From NCBI GenBank assembly GCA_025361105.1, contig JANYAW010000260.1, positions 1-14,174 of the forward strand: a stretch of DNA of 14,174 nucleotides, written 5' to 3'. Of the stretch, positions 6,195-13,658 are shown piece by piece (positions within the stretch are counted from its first letter, which is position 1; each line of letters opens with the position of its first letter). The position numbers and the translations under genes were made by a program. The notes beneath the pieces are model-generated. The model was not told the origin of the DNA and ran no database searches. It worked only from the letters and a program-made list of their open reading frames with translations. The stretch is from Rhodocyclaceae bacterium. Its GTDB lineage: Bacteria; Pseudomonadota; Gammaproteobacteria; Burkholderiales; Rhodocyclaceae.

Positions 6195-8825
6195 TCAAAC
6201 AACAATATTCACCAGACGACCCGGAACAACGATGACTTTCTTTGCCGCTTTGCCGTCGAGGAATTTTTGCGTGACTTCTGAGGCCAACGCGATTTGTTCT
6301 ATCGCAGATTTGTCGGCCCCGACTTTTACTTTGATCGCGCCACGCAACTTGCCATTGATTTGCAGCACCAGTTCCTCTTGGTCCTGCGCCAACGCGGCTT
6401 CCAGCGGCTCCGGCCATGTGGCATTTAACACGTCATCGCCATAACCGAGGTCGCGCCAAAGCACATGCGCGATGTGCGGCGTGATTGGCGAGAGCACACG
6501 AATGAGAATGCCGAAACACTCCGTCATCACCGCAGTACGGCCATCGCCAGCGGGCATCTTTTCCAATGCATTGAGCATTTTCATGGCCGCCGAGGCAACG
6601 GTATTGAACTGGAATTTGCCTAAATCGTAATTGGCTTGGCGCAGCAGCAAATGTACTTCGCGGCGCGATGCCGCCAAGCCCTCTGGTAGTTTGATTGGGA
6701 CGTTCATAGCCACTCCAGCAGCATGAATGCTATGCCCCATCGCCCACACACGGCGCAAGAAACGGAAGCCGCCTTCAACGCCAGTATCCGACCATTCCAA
6801 AGTCTGCTCGGGCGGCGCGGCAAACATCATGAAAAAGCGCGCTGTGTCCGCTCCGTATTGATCGATCAAAGATTGTGGGTCGACGCCATTGCGTTTGGAT
6901 TTGGACATCGTGCCAACACCATCGTAATGCACCGCCAGTCCATCGGATTTGGCCGTCACGCTGACAATGCGACCACCATCATCATGTTTGATTTCAACTT
7001 CTTCGGGGGCGAAATATTCGATACCACCCTTATTGTTACGTCGCGAAAAAATGTGGTTCAGCACCATGCCTTGCGTGAGCAAATTCTTGAATGGTTCGGC
7101 GTAGTTCACCAGCCCGCAATCGCGCATCACCTTGGTCCAAAAGCGCGAATACAGCAGATGCAAAATTGCGTGCTCGATGCCGCCGATGTATTGATCGACC
7201 GGCATCCAATAATTCGTTCGCGCGTCCACCATGGTGTTGGCATCCGGCGCGCAATAGCGGGCGTAATACCAGGACGAATCGACGAAGGTATCCATCGTGT
7301 CGGTTTCGCGACGTGCTGGCTTGCCACATTTCGGGCAAGCACAATTGACGAAATCCTCGCGCTTGTTTAAGGGATTTCCGCTGCCATCGGGTACGCAATC
7401 TTGCGGCAAAATTACCGGCAAATCGGTTTCAGGCACCGGCACGGTGCCGCAGGCTTCGCAATGAACCAGCGGAATCGGGCAGCCCCAATAACGTTGGCGC
7501 GAAACACCCCAATCGCGCAGGCGGAAATGCTCTTTTGTTTCGCCAAGATTCAGCGACTTCAAATCTTCGGCGATGGTAGCAACCGCAGTGGCGTAGTCCA
7601 TGCCGTCGAATTTGCCGGAGTTGACGCAATGCCCTGCTTGTTTGTCGCCATACCAGTCTTGCCACGCTGCTAGCGAGAACGTTTCACCCTCAATCGCGAC
7701 GACTTGTTTAATCGGCAAATTATATTTTTTGGCAAACGCAAAATCGCGTTCGTCATGTGCCGGAACACCCATCACTGCGCCATCGCCGTAGCTCATCAAG
7801 ACATAGTTACCGACCCAGACATCAATTTGCTCGCCGCTCAGCGGATGCGTCACGGTGAGCCCGGTCGGCATGCCTTTTTTTTCCATCGTCGCCATGTCGG
7901 CTTCCATCACCGAGCCGCGTTTGCATTCGTCGATGAAGGCGGAAAGTTCAGGATTATTTTTTGCCGAATAGGTCGCCAGTGGATGCTCGGCCGCGACGGC
8001 ACAAAAAGTCACGCCCATGATGGTGTCGGCGCGGGTGGTGTAGACCCAGAGCTTGCCACTTAACGGCGTGTCACCAGCACCAACTGACGTACTAGCGGAC
8101 GCACCAGCGGGCAAGTCATAGGGAAACGCAAATCGCACGCCGGTACTTTTGCCTATCCAGTTGGCCTGCATGGTCTTGACGCGCTCGGGCCAGCCGGGCA
8201 AATCGTCGAGCGAGCTGAGCAGCTCGTCGGCATATTGCGTGATGGCCAAATAGTAGCCGGGCAGTTCGCGCTTTTCGACCAGCGCGCCAGTACGCCAGCC
8301 GCGTCCTTCGATGACTTGCTCGTTGGCCAAGACGGTTTGATCAACCGGATCCCAATTCACAATTTGGGTCTTTTTGTAGGCGATACCTTTTTCCAGCATG
8401 CGCAAAAAAAACCATTGATTCCAGCGGTAGTAAGCAGGATCGCAAGTCGCCAATTCACGCGTCCAATCCAGCGCGAATCCCAGCGACTGAAGCTGATGCT
8501 TCATGTAGGCGATATTGTCGTAAGTCCACTTGGCTGGCGGCACGTTGTTTTGCATCGCGGCGTTCTCGGCCGGCAGGCCGAACGCATCCCAACCCATCGG
8601 TTGCAAGACATTGAAACCACGCATGCGGTAATGCCGGGAAAGCACATCGCCGATGGTATAGTTTCTGACGTGACCCATATGCAACTTGCCGGATGGATAG
8701 GGCAGCATCGAGAGGCAGTAATACTTGGGCTTTTCACTGCTTTCAAGCGCGCGAAAACTGTTGGCGCTGGTCCAGAAAGTTTGTGCGGCGCGCTCGATTT
8801 CGGCGGCTAGATAGGTTTGCTGCAT
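6195..8825 (-). CDS. leuS: Leucyl-tRNA synthetase
   Basis: Class I aminoacyl-tRNA synthetase that charges tRNA-Leu and edits mischarged tRNA. From the ATG at 8825 it has 876 residues. The catalytic domain shows PYPSGKLHMGHVRNY, with the HIGH-type HMGH at 49-52. The editing domain holds TTRADTIMGVTF and the MGVPAHDERD stretch. A Cys-rich insert (CPKCGK) follows, then DTFVDSSWYYARY. The second catalytic motif is TMSKS at 639-643, a change from KMSKS in its first residue. The anticodon-binding and C-terminal domains are complete. At 247-251, in a variable loop leading into the editing domain, SVGAG is encoded by dispersed repeat copy B. A GTG at 8897 would add 24 residues unlike the family, so the ATG is preferred. 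It is the first gene of the minus-strand run. Confidence 0.98.
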   Translation of the reverse strand: MQQTYLAAEIERAAQTFWTSANSFRALESSEKPKYYCLSMLPYPSGKLHMGHVRNYTIGDVLSRHYRMRGFNVLQPMGWDAFGLPAENAAMQNNVPPAKWTYDNIAYMKHQLQSLGFALDWTRELATCDPAYYRWNQWFFLRMLEKGIAYKKTQIVNWDPVDQTVLANEQVIEGRGWRTGALVEKRELPGYYLAITQYADELLSSLDDLPGWPERVKTMQANWIGKSTGVRFAFPYDLPAGASASTSVGAGDTPLSGKLWVYTTRADTIMGVTFCAVAAEHPLATYSAKNNPELSAFIDECKRGSVMEADMATMEKKGMPTGLTVTHPLSGEQIDVWVGNYVLMSYGDGAVMGVPAHDERDFAFAKKYNLPIKQVVAIEGETFSLAAWQDWYGDKQAGHCVNSGKFDGMDYATAVATIAEDLKSLNLGETKEHFRLRDWGVSRQRYWGCPIPLVHCEACGTVPVPETDLPVILPQDCVPDGSGNPLNKREDFVNCACPKCGKPARRETDTMDTFVDSSWYYARYCAPDANTMVDARTNYWMPVDQYIGGIEHAILHLLYSRFWTKVMRDCGLVNYAEPFKNLLTQGMVLNHIFSRRNNKGGIEYFAPEEVEIKHDDGGRIVSVTAKSDGLAVHYDGVGTMSKSKRNGVDPQSLIDQYGADTARFFMMFAAPPEQTLEWSDTGVEGGFRFLRRVWAMGHSIHAAGVAMNVPIKLPEGLAASRREVHLLLRQANYDLGKFQFNTVASAAMKMLNALEKMPAGDGRTAVMTECFGILIRVLSPITPHIAHVLWRDLGYGDDVLNATWPEPLEAALAQDQEELVLQINGKLRGAIKVKVGADKSAIEQIALASEVTQKFLDGKAAKKVIVVPGRLVNIVV
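8060..8089 (-). repeat. Dispersed repeat, copy B (inside leuS)
   Basis: On the minus strand the core CGTCAGTTGGTGCTGGTG (8089-8072) is followed by ACACGCCGTTAA. The core is identical to copy A; the right part matches copies C and D. It is read in frame as TSVGAGDTPL within LeuRS, in a loop that varies in length between relatives. Confidence 0.75.
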
Positions 8826-8917
8826 GGTCGGATTTTCGATAGTGTGACGAGTCGAGTGTGGGGAAGGTGTGGAGAGTGCAGCGATGCCAGCATCCACCGT
8901 GATTGAATTAAAAAAGG

Positions 8918-8923
8918 ATTATA
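8918..8923 (-). promoter_or_regulatory. Candidate -10 box of the leuS promoter
   Basis: The minus strand reads GCGTATAATCC, a perfect TATAAT, about 93 bases upstream of the leuS ATG. No clear TTGACA lies at the right distance (GGACTT is found 17 bases upstream), so strength is uncertain. The rest of the 206-base gap 8826-9031 holds no other recognisable gene. It contains a small inverted repeat TCCTTGTAAGGA at 8944-8955. Confidence 0.45.
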
Positions 8924-9031
8924 CGCACGGGTTTCGATTGAAGTCCTTGTAAGGAAGGGCAGCAAACGCCGTCTACGCCTGCGTCGCGGTGGTTTTAGTG
9001 GCATAGATCGCATCGCTTATCGGAGAAATTC

Positions 9032-9922
9032 ATGAATCAGAAACGCCCGTTGTTCACACCGTCGTTTGTAGTGATTTTTGTAGCTGCATTGTTTTCGCTC
9101 AGTGCCGGCTTGGCGCGCGCCGCCGCGCAAGGCACCGTCGAAGCAGTACAGGCACCAGCGTGGTTGGAGCGCGATGGTCGCAGCCAGCCATTGAATCCCG
9201 GCACGGAAGTAAAGAGTGGTGACGTGGTGCGAACCGGAGCAGGTTCACGTGCCTATCTGATGTTGGCCGAAGGCAGTCGTGTCAAGCTCGGCGAATCGGC
9301 CGAGTTCAAAATCAAATTCGACAACCCTGAACCAAAATCGATTTTTCGTGGTGCATTTGATCTCGCCGCTGGCGCATTTCGTTTCACCACTGGTTTGTTG
9401 GCAAAGACCCGTCCGCGCGAGGTGACCATCCGTGTGGCGACCGCCACCATTGGTATACGTGGCACCGACGTTTGGGGTCGCGCTTCACCAGATAGCGAGC
9501 TGGTCGCTTTGATCGAAGGCAAAATTGAACTTCAGCGTGCTGGACAAGCTTTTCAACTCGCGCCGATGAATTACATGGAGGCAAAACGCGGCGAAGCGGC
9601 GCAAGTACAGCGTTTGGATTTCGCGGCTTTGCAAAAGCTGGCTTTGGAAACGGAAATCACTCAAAGCGGCGCGATGAGCGCCAACGGTGGATGGGCTTTG
9701 GCGCATGATGCAGGTACCGAACAGACGCAAGCGATTGCCTTGTACGACCGGTTGCGCGCAGCCGGTTACGCCGCACGCATCCGTCCGCAAACCACCGCGC
9801 AAGGCTTTCATTACCTTGTGCAAATGAATGGTTTTGCTTCGGCCGCTGAAGCGGCATTGGTTGCTGATCGTGTGCAGAAGATTTTGGGCGTGCAGTTTGT
9901 CAGCAAAAAGCGCGCGGCTTAG
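9032..9922 (+). CDS. Secreted FecR-domain protein with C-terminal SPOR-like domain
   Basis: Predicted exported protein of 296 residues. Residues 1-31 are a signal peptide or N-terminal anchor (basic start, hydrophobic 11-28, ARA before the likely cleavage site). Residues about 35-170 form a FecR-type fold: the region around LNPGTEVKSGDVVRTGAGSRAYL, then the signature ATIGIRGTDVWG at 138-149 and VALIEGKIEL. Residues about 235-290 resemble a SPOR domain (LYDRLRAAGYAARIRP, then FHYLVQMNGFASAAEA), which in known cases binds peptidoglycan stripped of stem peptides. There is no sigma factor or TonB receptor gene beside it, so it is not a classical FecR signalling partner; a cell-envelope role is more likely. 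The ATG has GGAGAA 6 bases upstream. It is transcribed divergently from leuS. Confidence 0.9.
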   Translation: MNQKRPLFTPSFVVIFVAALFSLSAGLARAAAQGTVEAVQAPAWLERDGRSQPLNPGTEVKSGDVVRTGAGSRAYLMLAEGSRVKLGESAEFKIKFDNPEPKSIFRGAFDLAAGAFRFTTGLLAKTRPREVTIRVATATIGIRGTDVWGRASPDSELVALIEGKIELQRAGQAFQLAPMNYMEAKRGEAAQVQRLDFAALQKLALETEITQSGAMSANGGWALAHDAGTEQTQAIALYDRLRAAGYAARIRPQTTAQGFHYLVQMNGFASAAEAALVADRVQKILGVQFVSKKRAA

Positions 9923-10061
9923 TTGTTACTTGGCCGCAACGCAGCTAACTCGATTCGCCTCGGGCGGATAGACTGCCACCTTCATTTTTGCGGGAAAATT
10001 TGCGTGCGCTTTTCGCTTGGTGCGCCGACAGATTTTCCGCGCGACACGGTTTTTAAATGCT
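9923..10061. other. Gap between the FecR-SPOR gene and uvrD
   Basis: No gene is supported here. An inverted repeat, GGAAAAT at 9993-9999 and ATTTTCC at 10032-10038, encloses a 32-base loop; there is no T-run after it, so it is not a convincing terminator. I see no good promoter for uvrD. A TTG at 10017 extends the uvrD frame into this gap. Confidence 0.5.
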
Positions 10062-12245
10062 ATGAATTTGCTTGATGGGCTTAACGAGCCGCAACTGGCG
10101 GCAGTGACTTTGCCTGCCGCGCATGCGCTGATTTTGGCGGGTGCTGGTTCCGGCAAAACGCGGGTGCTGACGACGCGGATTGCGTGGCTGGTGTCGACCG
10201 GGCAGGTTTCGCCAGCGGGTGTGTTGGCAGTGACTTTCACCAACAAGGCAGCGAAGGAAATGCAGGCACGCTTGACGGCGATGTTGCCGGTGGGCATGGG
10301 CAATTTAGGCGGTGTTGGCACGACGGTGCGCGGCATGTGGCTGGGCACTTTTCACGGCTTGTGCAATCGTATGTTGCGCGCGCATTACCGCGACGCGGGC
10401 TTGCCGCAACTGTTTCAGATATTGGACTCGTCCGACCAGCTTGCGGCGGTCAAACGCTTGCTCAAAAGTTTAAACGTCGACGACGAAAAATATCCGCCGC
10501 GTGATCTGACCTATTTCATCAACGCGCAAAAGGAAGCCGGATTGCGTCCCGCAGCAGTCGAGGCATGGGATGAGTGGACGCGCAAAAAAGTGGATTTGTA
10601 CCAAGCTTACGAAGCGCAGTGCCAACGCGAAGGGGTGGTGGATTTTCCGGAATTATTGCTGCGCTGTTATGAATTGCTGGAGCGCAACGAGCCATTGCGC
10701 CGCCACTATCAGCAACGCTTTCGACATATTTTGGTGGATGAATTTCAAGACACCAATCGCCTGCAATATGCCTGGCTCAAATTGCTTGCGGGCACTGATG
10801 CGGCGATGTTTGCGGTTGGCGATGACGATCAGTCGATATATGGTTTCCGTGGTGCCGACATCGCCAACATGAGGGATTTTGAGCGCGAATTCAAAGTCAC
10901 CAATCTGATTCGCCTGGAGCAAAACTATCGCTCGCACGGCAACATCCTCGATGCAGCGAATGCCATCATCAAAAATAATCCGCATCGCTTGGGTAAAAAT
11001 TTGTGGACCGAAGCGGGCAGTGGCGAGCCGATTCGTGTGCATGAATCGTATTCCGATGGTGATGAAGCGCGTTTTATTGTTGAAGAAATAAAAGCCCTCA
11101 CCCGCGAAGGTCATGCGCGTGCGGAAATCGCGCTGCTGTATCGCAGCAATGCGCAATCGCGCGCGCTCGAGCATGCGCTGTTCAACGCCGGGCTGCCCTA
11201 TCGGGTGTATGGCGGCTTGCGATTTTTTGAGCGTGCCGAGATCAAGCATGCTTTGTCGTACTTGCGCTTGGTCGGTAATTCCGACGACGATACTTCGTTT
11301 AGTCGCGTGGTGAATTTTCCGACGCGCGGTATCGGCGCGCGTTCGTTGGAGAATCTGCAAGATGCTGCGCGTGCGACGCAATCCAGTTTGCATGCAGCGA
11401 TTCCGCGCATGACTGGCAAAGCCGGAAGCTCGCTCACAAATTTCGCGCAACTGATTCTGCGCTTGCGTGAAGCGGCCCATCTGCCGCTGCCGGAATTGGT
11501 CGAACATGTGCTGGATTTGTCAGGCTTGCGAGACTTTTATCGCAACGAAAAGGAAGGCCAGGATAGGCTTGCCAACTTGGATGAACTGGTCAATGCCGCC
11601 GCAAGCTTTGTTGCCGAGGCGGGTACTACGGGCGACGAAGGCGAACTATCCGGCGACTTGATTTCATTCCTCGCCCATGCTTCGTTGGAGGCGGGCGAAC
11701 ATCAGGCGGGCGAAGGCGACGACGCATTGCAATTGATGACCGTGCACTCGGCCAAAGGGTTGGAATTCAACGTGGTTTTCATCAGCGGTCTGGAGGAAGG
11801 CTTGTTCCCGCATGAGAATTCCAAAAGCGAGGACAAGGGCATGGAAGAAGAGCGGCGACTGATGTATGTGGCGGTCACCCGCGCGCGCAACCGGCTGTAT
11901 TTGAGCTTCGCGCAAACTCGCATGCTGCATGGACAAACGCGGTACAACCTGCCATCGAGTTTTTTGGATGAAGTGCCGGAAGAATTACTCAAATGGCTGA
12001 CGCCACGGCCAGGAAATTCTTTTAACGGTGTGTCGTCAGCACCAACTGGCCAATTCGGCAGCGGCGCAAGACGTAGCACGATCGGTGGATTTCGCGTCGG
12101 TCAAAGTGTGACCCATCCGAAATTTGGTCTCGGTGTCATCGTCAATGCCGAAGGCGGCGAGAATGATGTGCGCGTGCAAGTAAATTTTGGCAGTGGCGGA
12201 ATGAAGTGGCTGGCCTTGAACATGGCCAAGCTTGAAGCGGTATGA
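10062..12245 (+). CDS. uvrD: DNA helicase II (UvrD/PcrA family)
   Basis: Superfamily 1A 3'-5' DNA helicase that acts in nucleotide excision repair and methyl-directed mismatch repair. From ATG 10062 it has 727 residues. Walker A is AGAGSGKT (26-33), motif II is DEFQDTN (226-232), and motif III is GDDDQSIYGFRGAD (253-266). The MTVHSAKGLEF block and motif VI VAVTRARNRLY are intact. The C-terminus has the Tudor-like fold seen in UvrD (FRVGQSVTHPKFGLGVI). The start was chosen because NLLDGLNEPQ is the family N-terminus; a TTG at 10017 would add 15 unrelated residues. Two odd places are a glycine-rich stretch, GMGNLGGVGTT (78-88), between MLP and RGMWLGTFHG, where relatives are shorter, and repeat copy C in the linker before the C-terminal domain. 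Rep is the alternative paralogue, but the C-terminal domain favours UvrD. Confidence 0.96.
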   Translation: MNLLDGLNEPQLAAVTLPAAHALILAGAGSGKTRVLTTRIAWLVSTGQVSPAGVLAVTFTNKAAKEMQARLTAMLPVGMGNLGGVGTTVRGMWLGTFHGLCNRMLRAHYRDAGLPQLFQILDSSDQLAAVKRLLKSLNVDDEKYPPRDLTYFINAQKEAGLRPAAVEAWDEWTRKKVDLYQAYEAQCQREGVVDFPELLLRCYELLERNEPLRRHYQQRFRHILVDEFQDTNRLQYAWLKLLAGTDAAMFAVGDDDQSIYGFRGADIANMRDFEREFKVTNLIRLEQNYRSHGNILDAANAIIKNNPHRLGKNLWTEAGSGEPIRVHESYSDGDEARFIVEEIKALTREGHARAEIALLYRSNAQSRALEHALFNAGLPYRVYGGLRFFERAEIKHALSYLRLVGNSDDDTSFSRVVNFPTRGIGARSLENLQDAARATQSSLHAAIPRMTGKAGSSLTNFAQLILRLREAAHLPLPELVEHVLDLSGLRDFYRNEKEGQDRLANLDELVNAAASFVAEAGTTGDEGELSGDLISFLAHASLEAGEHQAGEGDDALQLMTVHSAKGLEFNVVFISGLEEGLFPHENSKSEDKGMEEERRLMYVAVTRARNRLYLSFAQTRMLHGQTRYNLPSSFLDEVPEELLKWLTPRPGNSFNGVSSAPTGQFGSGARRSTIGGFRVGQSVTHPKFGLGVIVNAEGGENDVRVQVNFGSGGMKWLALNMAKLEAV
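12022..12051 (-). repeat. Dispersed repeat, copy C (inside uvrD)
   Basis: The minus strand contains CAGTTGGTGCTG (12048-12037) and then ACGACACACCGTTAA. It matches copy B at 25 of 30 positions. uvrD is on the opposite strand, so here the element is read as SSAPTG, in the flexible linker between the helicase core and the Tudor-like domain. The frame stays open. Confidence 0.65.
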
Positions 12246-12276
12246 TGATTTTTTACACAACCCAACGGAGAAAATA

Positions 12277-12693
12277 ATGAACGCCAGCGCACTCGCACTC
12301 ACCGGCTACATCGGCTGGTTCATGTTGTTGTTGTTGATGTTAGCGACGGTCCGCGTCGGTGCCGTGCTGACCGCCCATCGTGCGCCGAATAGCTTTCGTC
12401 CCGACGGCACTGACATGACACCATTTGTCGCTCGTCTGGTGCGTACGCATGCCAACTGCTACGAATCATTTCCGCTGATCGGCGGCACTTTGCTACTGGC
12501 GATGGCAACCGGTTCGACCGCCATCACCGATCCGCTGGCATTGGTGCTACTGGCTTGCCGCATTGGTCAATCAATCGTGCATCTGGCATCCGTCAGCAAC
12601 CTGGCCGTCAATCTGCGCTTCGCGCTATTCGCTGCACAAATTGGCATCGCCGCTTATTGGCTATTGCAGCTGTATTCCAGGTTCAGCACTTAG
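12277..12693 (+). CDS. MAPEG family membrane protein
   Basis: Small integral membrane protein of 138 residues, related to microsomal glutathione transferases. It has about four hydrophobic segments: roughly 6-25, 63-80, 85-103 and 112-130. The motif region RLVRTHANCYESFPLIGG corresponds to the conserved Arg/Asn/Glu stretch of the family, here with Cys and Ser around the Glu. The ATG at 12277 has GGAGAA 7 bases upstream. An earlier in-frame ATG at 12232 would overlap the uvrD end and is less likely. It follows uvrD by 31 bases and is convergent with parA, with only 20 bases between the stop codons and no clear terminator. The substrate of bacterial MAPEG proteins of this type is mostly unknown. 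Confidence 0.88.
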   Translation: MNASALALTGYIGWFMLLLLMLATVRVGAVLTAHRAPNSFRPDGTDMTPFVARLVRTHANCYESFPLIGGTLLLAMATGSTAITDPLALVLLACRIGQSIVHLASVSNLAVNLRFALFAAQIGIAAYWLLQLYSRFST

Positions 12694-12713
12694 TCACCAC
12701 CGCTGAGCAAGAT

Positions 12714-13523
12714 TCAGGCGCGCTTGCGTGTTGCCGCTTTGAGGCGAGCCTGATGATTTGCCTGTATCTCGTCATACAGTGCAGCAAATTCAAGCGTCAA
12801 TTTGTGGCCTGCATCCAAATGGACCATCGGCAGCGAATGCTGATGTGACTCCTTGATTTTGACCGATGCGGAAAGCATGGAGGCGAGCACCGGCAAATCT
12901 TCGTCGCGCAACTCCTGCACAATCTGACTCGGCAAACTCGCACGGGACTGAAACTGATTGATGATGATGCCTTCCACCTCAAGCTTTGGATTGTGATCAG
13001 CGCGGATTTCGGCGACGTTATCCATCAGCGTGTACAAGGCTCGTCGCGAAAAATCATCGCAATCAAAGGGAATTAGACAGGAATCGGTAGCGATGAGTGC
13101 CGAGCGCGTGTAGTAGTTCAGCGCTGGCGGTGTGTCTATCCAGATTTGATCGAAACCGTCGAGCGCATCGAGTGCCTCTTTCAGCTTGTAAATCTTGTAT
13201 CGAGCTTCGAGCTTGCCATGCAAGTCATCCAATCCTGCAGAACTCGGCAGGACGAATAGATTTTCGTCAAACGGGGACTGGGTGATGAAGTCTTCGGTCG
13301 GGCTGGGGCGCAAACGAAAGCTGAGCATTTGGTCGAAAAAATCGGCAGCGGTATAACGCAAGGTATCAGTAGCATCACCCAACAAATAGCGAGTGGAATT
13401 GGCTTGCGCGTCGAGGTCGATAACCAGGGTTCGAACACCACGTGATGCGGCCACAGCGGCAAGGTTGCAAGTGATGGTGCTTTTGCCGACACCGCCCTTT
13501 TGGTTGAATACAACACGCTTCAT
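12714..13523 (-). CDS. ParA family ATPase (orphan)
   Basis: Deviant Walker ATPase of the ParA/MinD/Soj superfamily with 269 residues. The deviant Walker A is KGGVGKST (9-16) with the signature Lys10-type arrangement, the A' motif is LVIDLDAQANST (33-44), and Walker B is QIWIDTPPAL with Asp130. The protein starts directly at the ATPase fold with no N-terminal DNA-binding domain, as in chromosomal Soj-like proteins. No parB or parS-like site lies nearby, so it is more likely a positioning ATPase for another cargo or a stand-alone relative than the chromosome partition ParA. The ATG at 13523 fits the family N-terminus; the ribosome-binding site is weak (GAAAG). It is convergent with the MAPEG gene and divergent from the malic enzyme gene. 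Confidence 0.93.
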   Translation of the reverse strand: MKRVVFNQKGGVGKSTITCNLAAVAASRGVRTLVIDLDAQANSTRYLLGDATDTLRYTAADFFDQMLSFRLRPSPTEDFITQSPFDENLFVLPSSAGLDDLHGKLEARYKIYKLKEALDALDGFDQIWIDTPPALNYYTRSALIATDSCLIPFDCDDFSRRALYTLMDNVAEIRADHNPKLEVEGIIINQFQSRASLPSQIVQELRDEDLPVLASMLSASVKIKESHQHSLPMVHLDAGHKLTLEFAALYDEIQANHQARLKAATRKRA

Positions 13524-13578
13524 GGAAAACTTTCTAATTTTTGGAAGATGTGATTTTACGATACGTTACTGGTCAAAC

Positions 13579-13607
13579 CGGACTTTGGTGCTGGTGACGC
13601 GCCGTTA
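13579..13607 (+). repeat. Dispersed repeat, copy D (parA/malic enzyme divergent region)
   Basis: The plus strand reads CGGACTTTGGTGCTGGTGAC followed by GCGCCGTTA. It matches copy B at 24 of 29 positions, and 22 of 23 over its right part. It is the only clearly intergenic copy and the only one in this orientation. It lies about 50 bases upstream of the malic enzyme start, inside the 135-base gap 13524-13658, where I see no convincing promoter pair. Confidence 0.65.
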
Positions 13608-13658
13608 TCCGCAACGAGAGCTATCATTGACACTGTTCCCTCATTATCGTGTGCCGCC

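Noticed and set aside
6723..7370. A 215-codon plus-strand open frame inside leuS
   Set aside because: It is antisense to the conserved LeuRS catalytic region, including the MSKS motif.
8826..8897. A leader peptide or extended N-terminus for leuS from the GTG at 8897
   Set aside because: The 24 residues have no leucine run and no match to LeuRS N-termini, and the ATG at 8825 begins the recognised family sequence.
8868..8990. GGTGTGGAG at 8868 and GCCTGCGTCGCGG near 8975 as a fifth repeat copy
   Set aside because: The matches to copy A are short, and their relative orientation is inconsistent with it.
9993..10038. Inverted repeat as a terminator for the FecR-SPOR gene
   Set aside because: The loop is long (32 bases) and no T-run follows the stem.
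9926..10348. A 140-codon open frame on the minus strand over the uvrD start
   Set aside because: It is antisense to the conserved Walker A region of uvrD. Its residues reflect that gene's codons, and it has no start signal or family resemblance.
10653..11507. A 284-codon minus-strand open frame inside uvrD
   Set aside because: It is a shadow of the helicase coding sequence, which is conserved throughout on the plus strand.
13627..13650. TTGACA at 13627-13632 as a maeB -35 box
   Set aside because: There is no -10 box at 16-18 bases; the nearest, TATCGT, is only 12 bases away.
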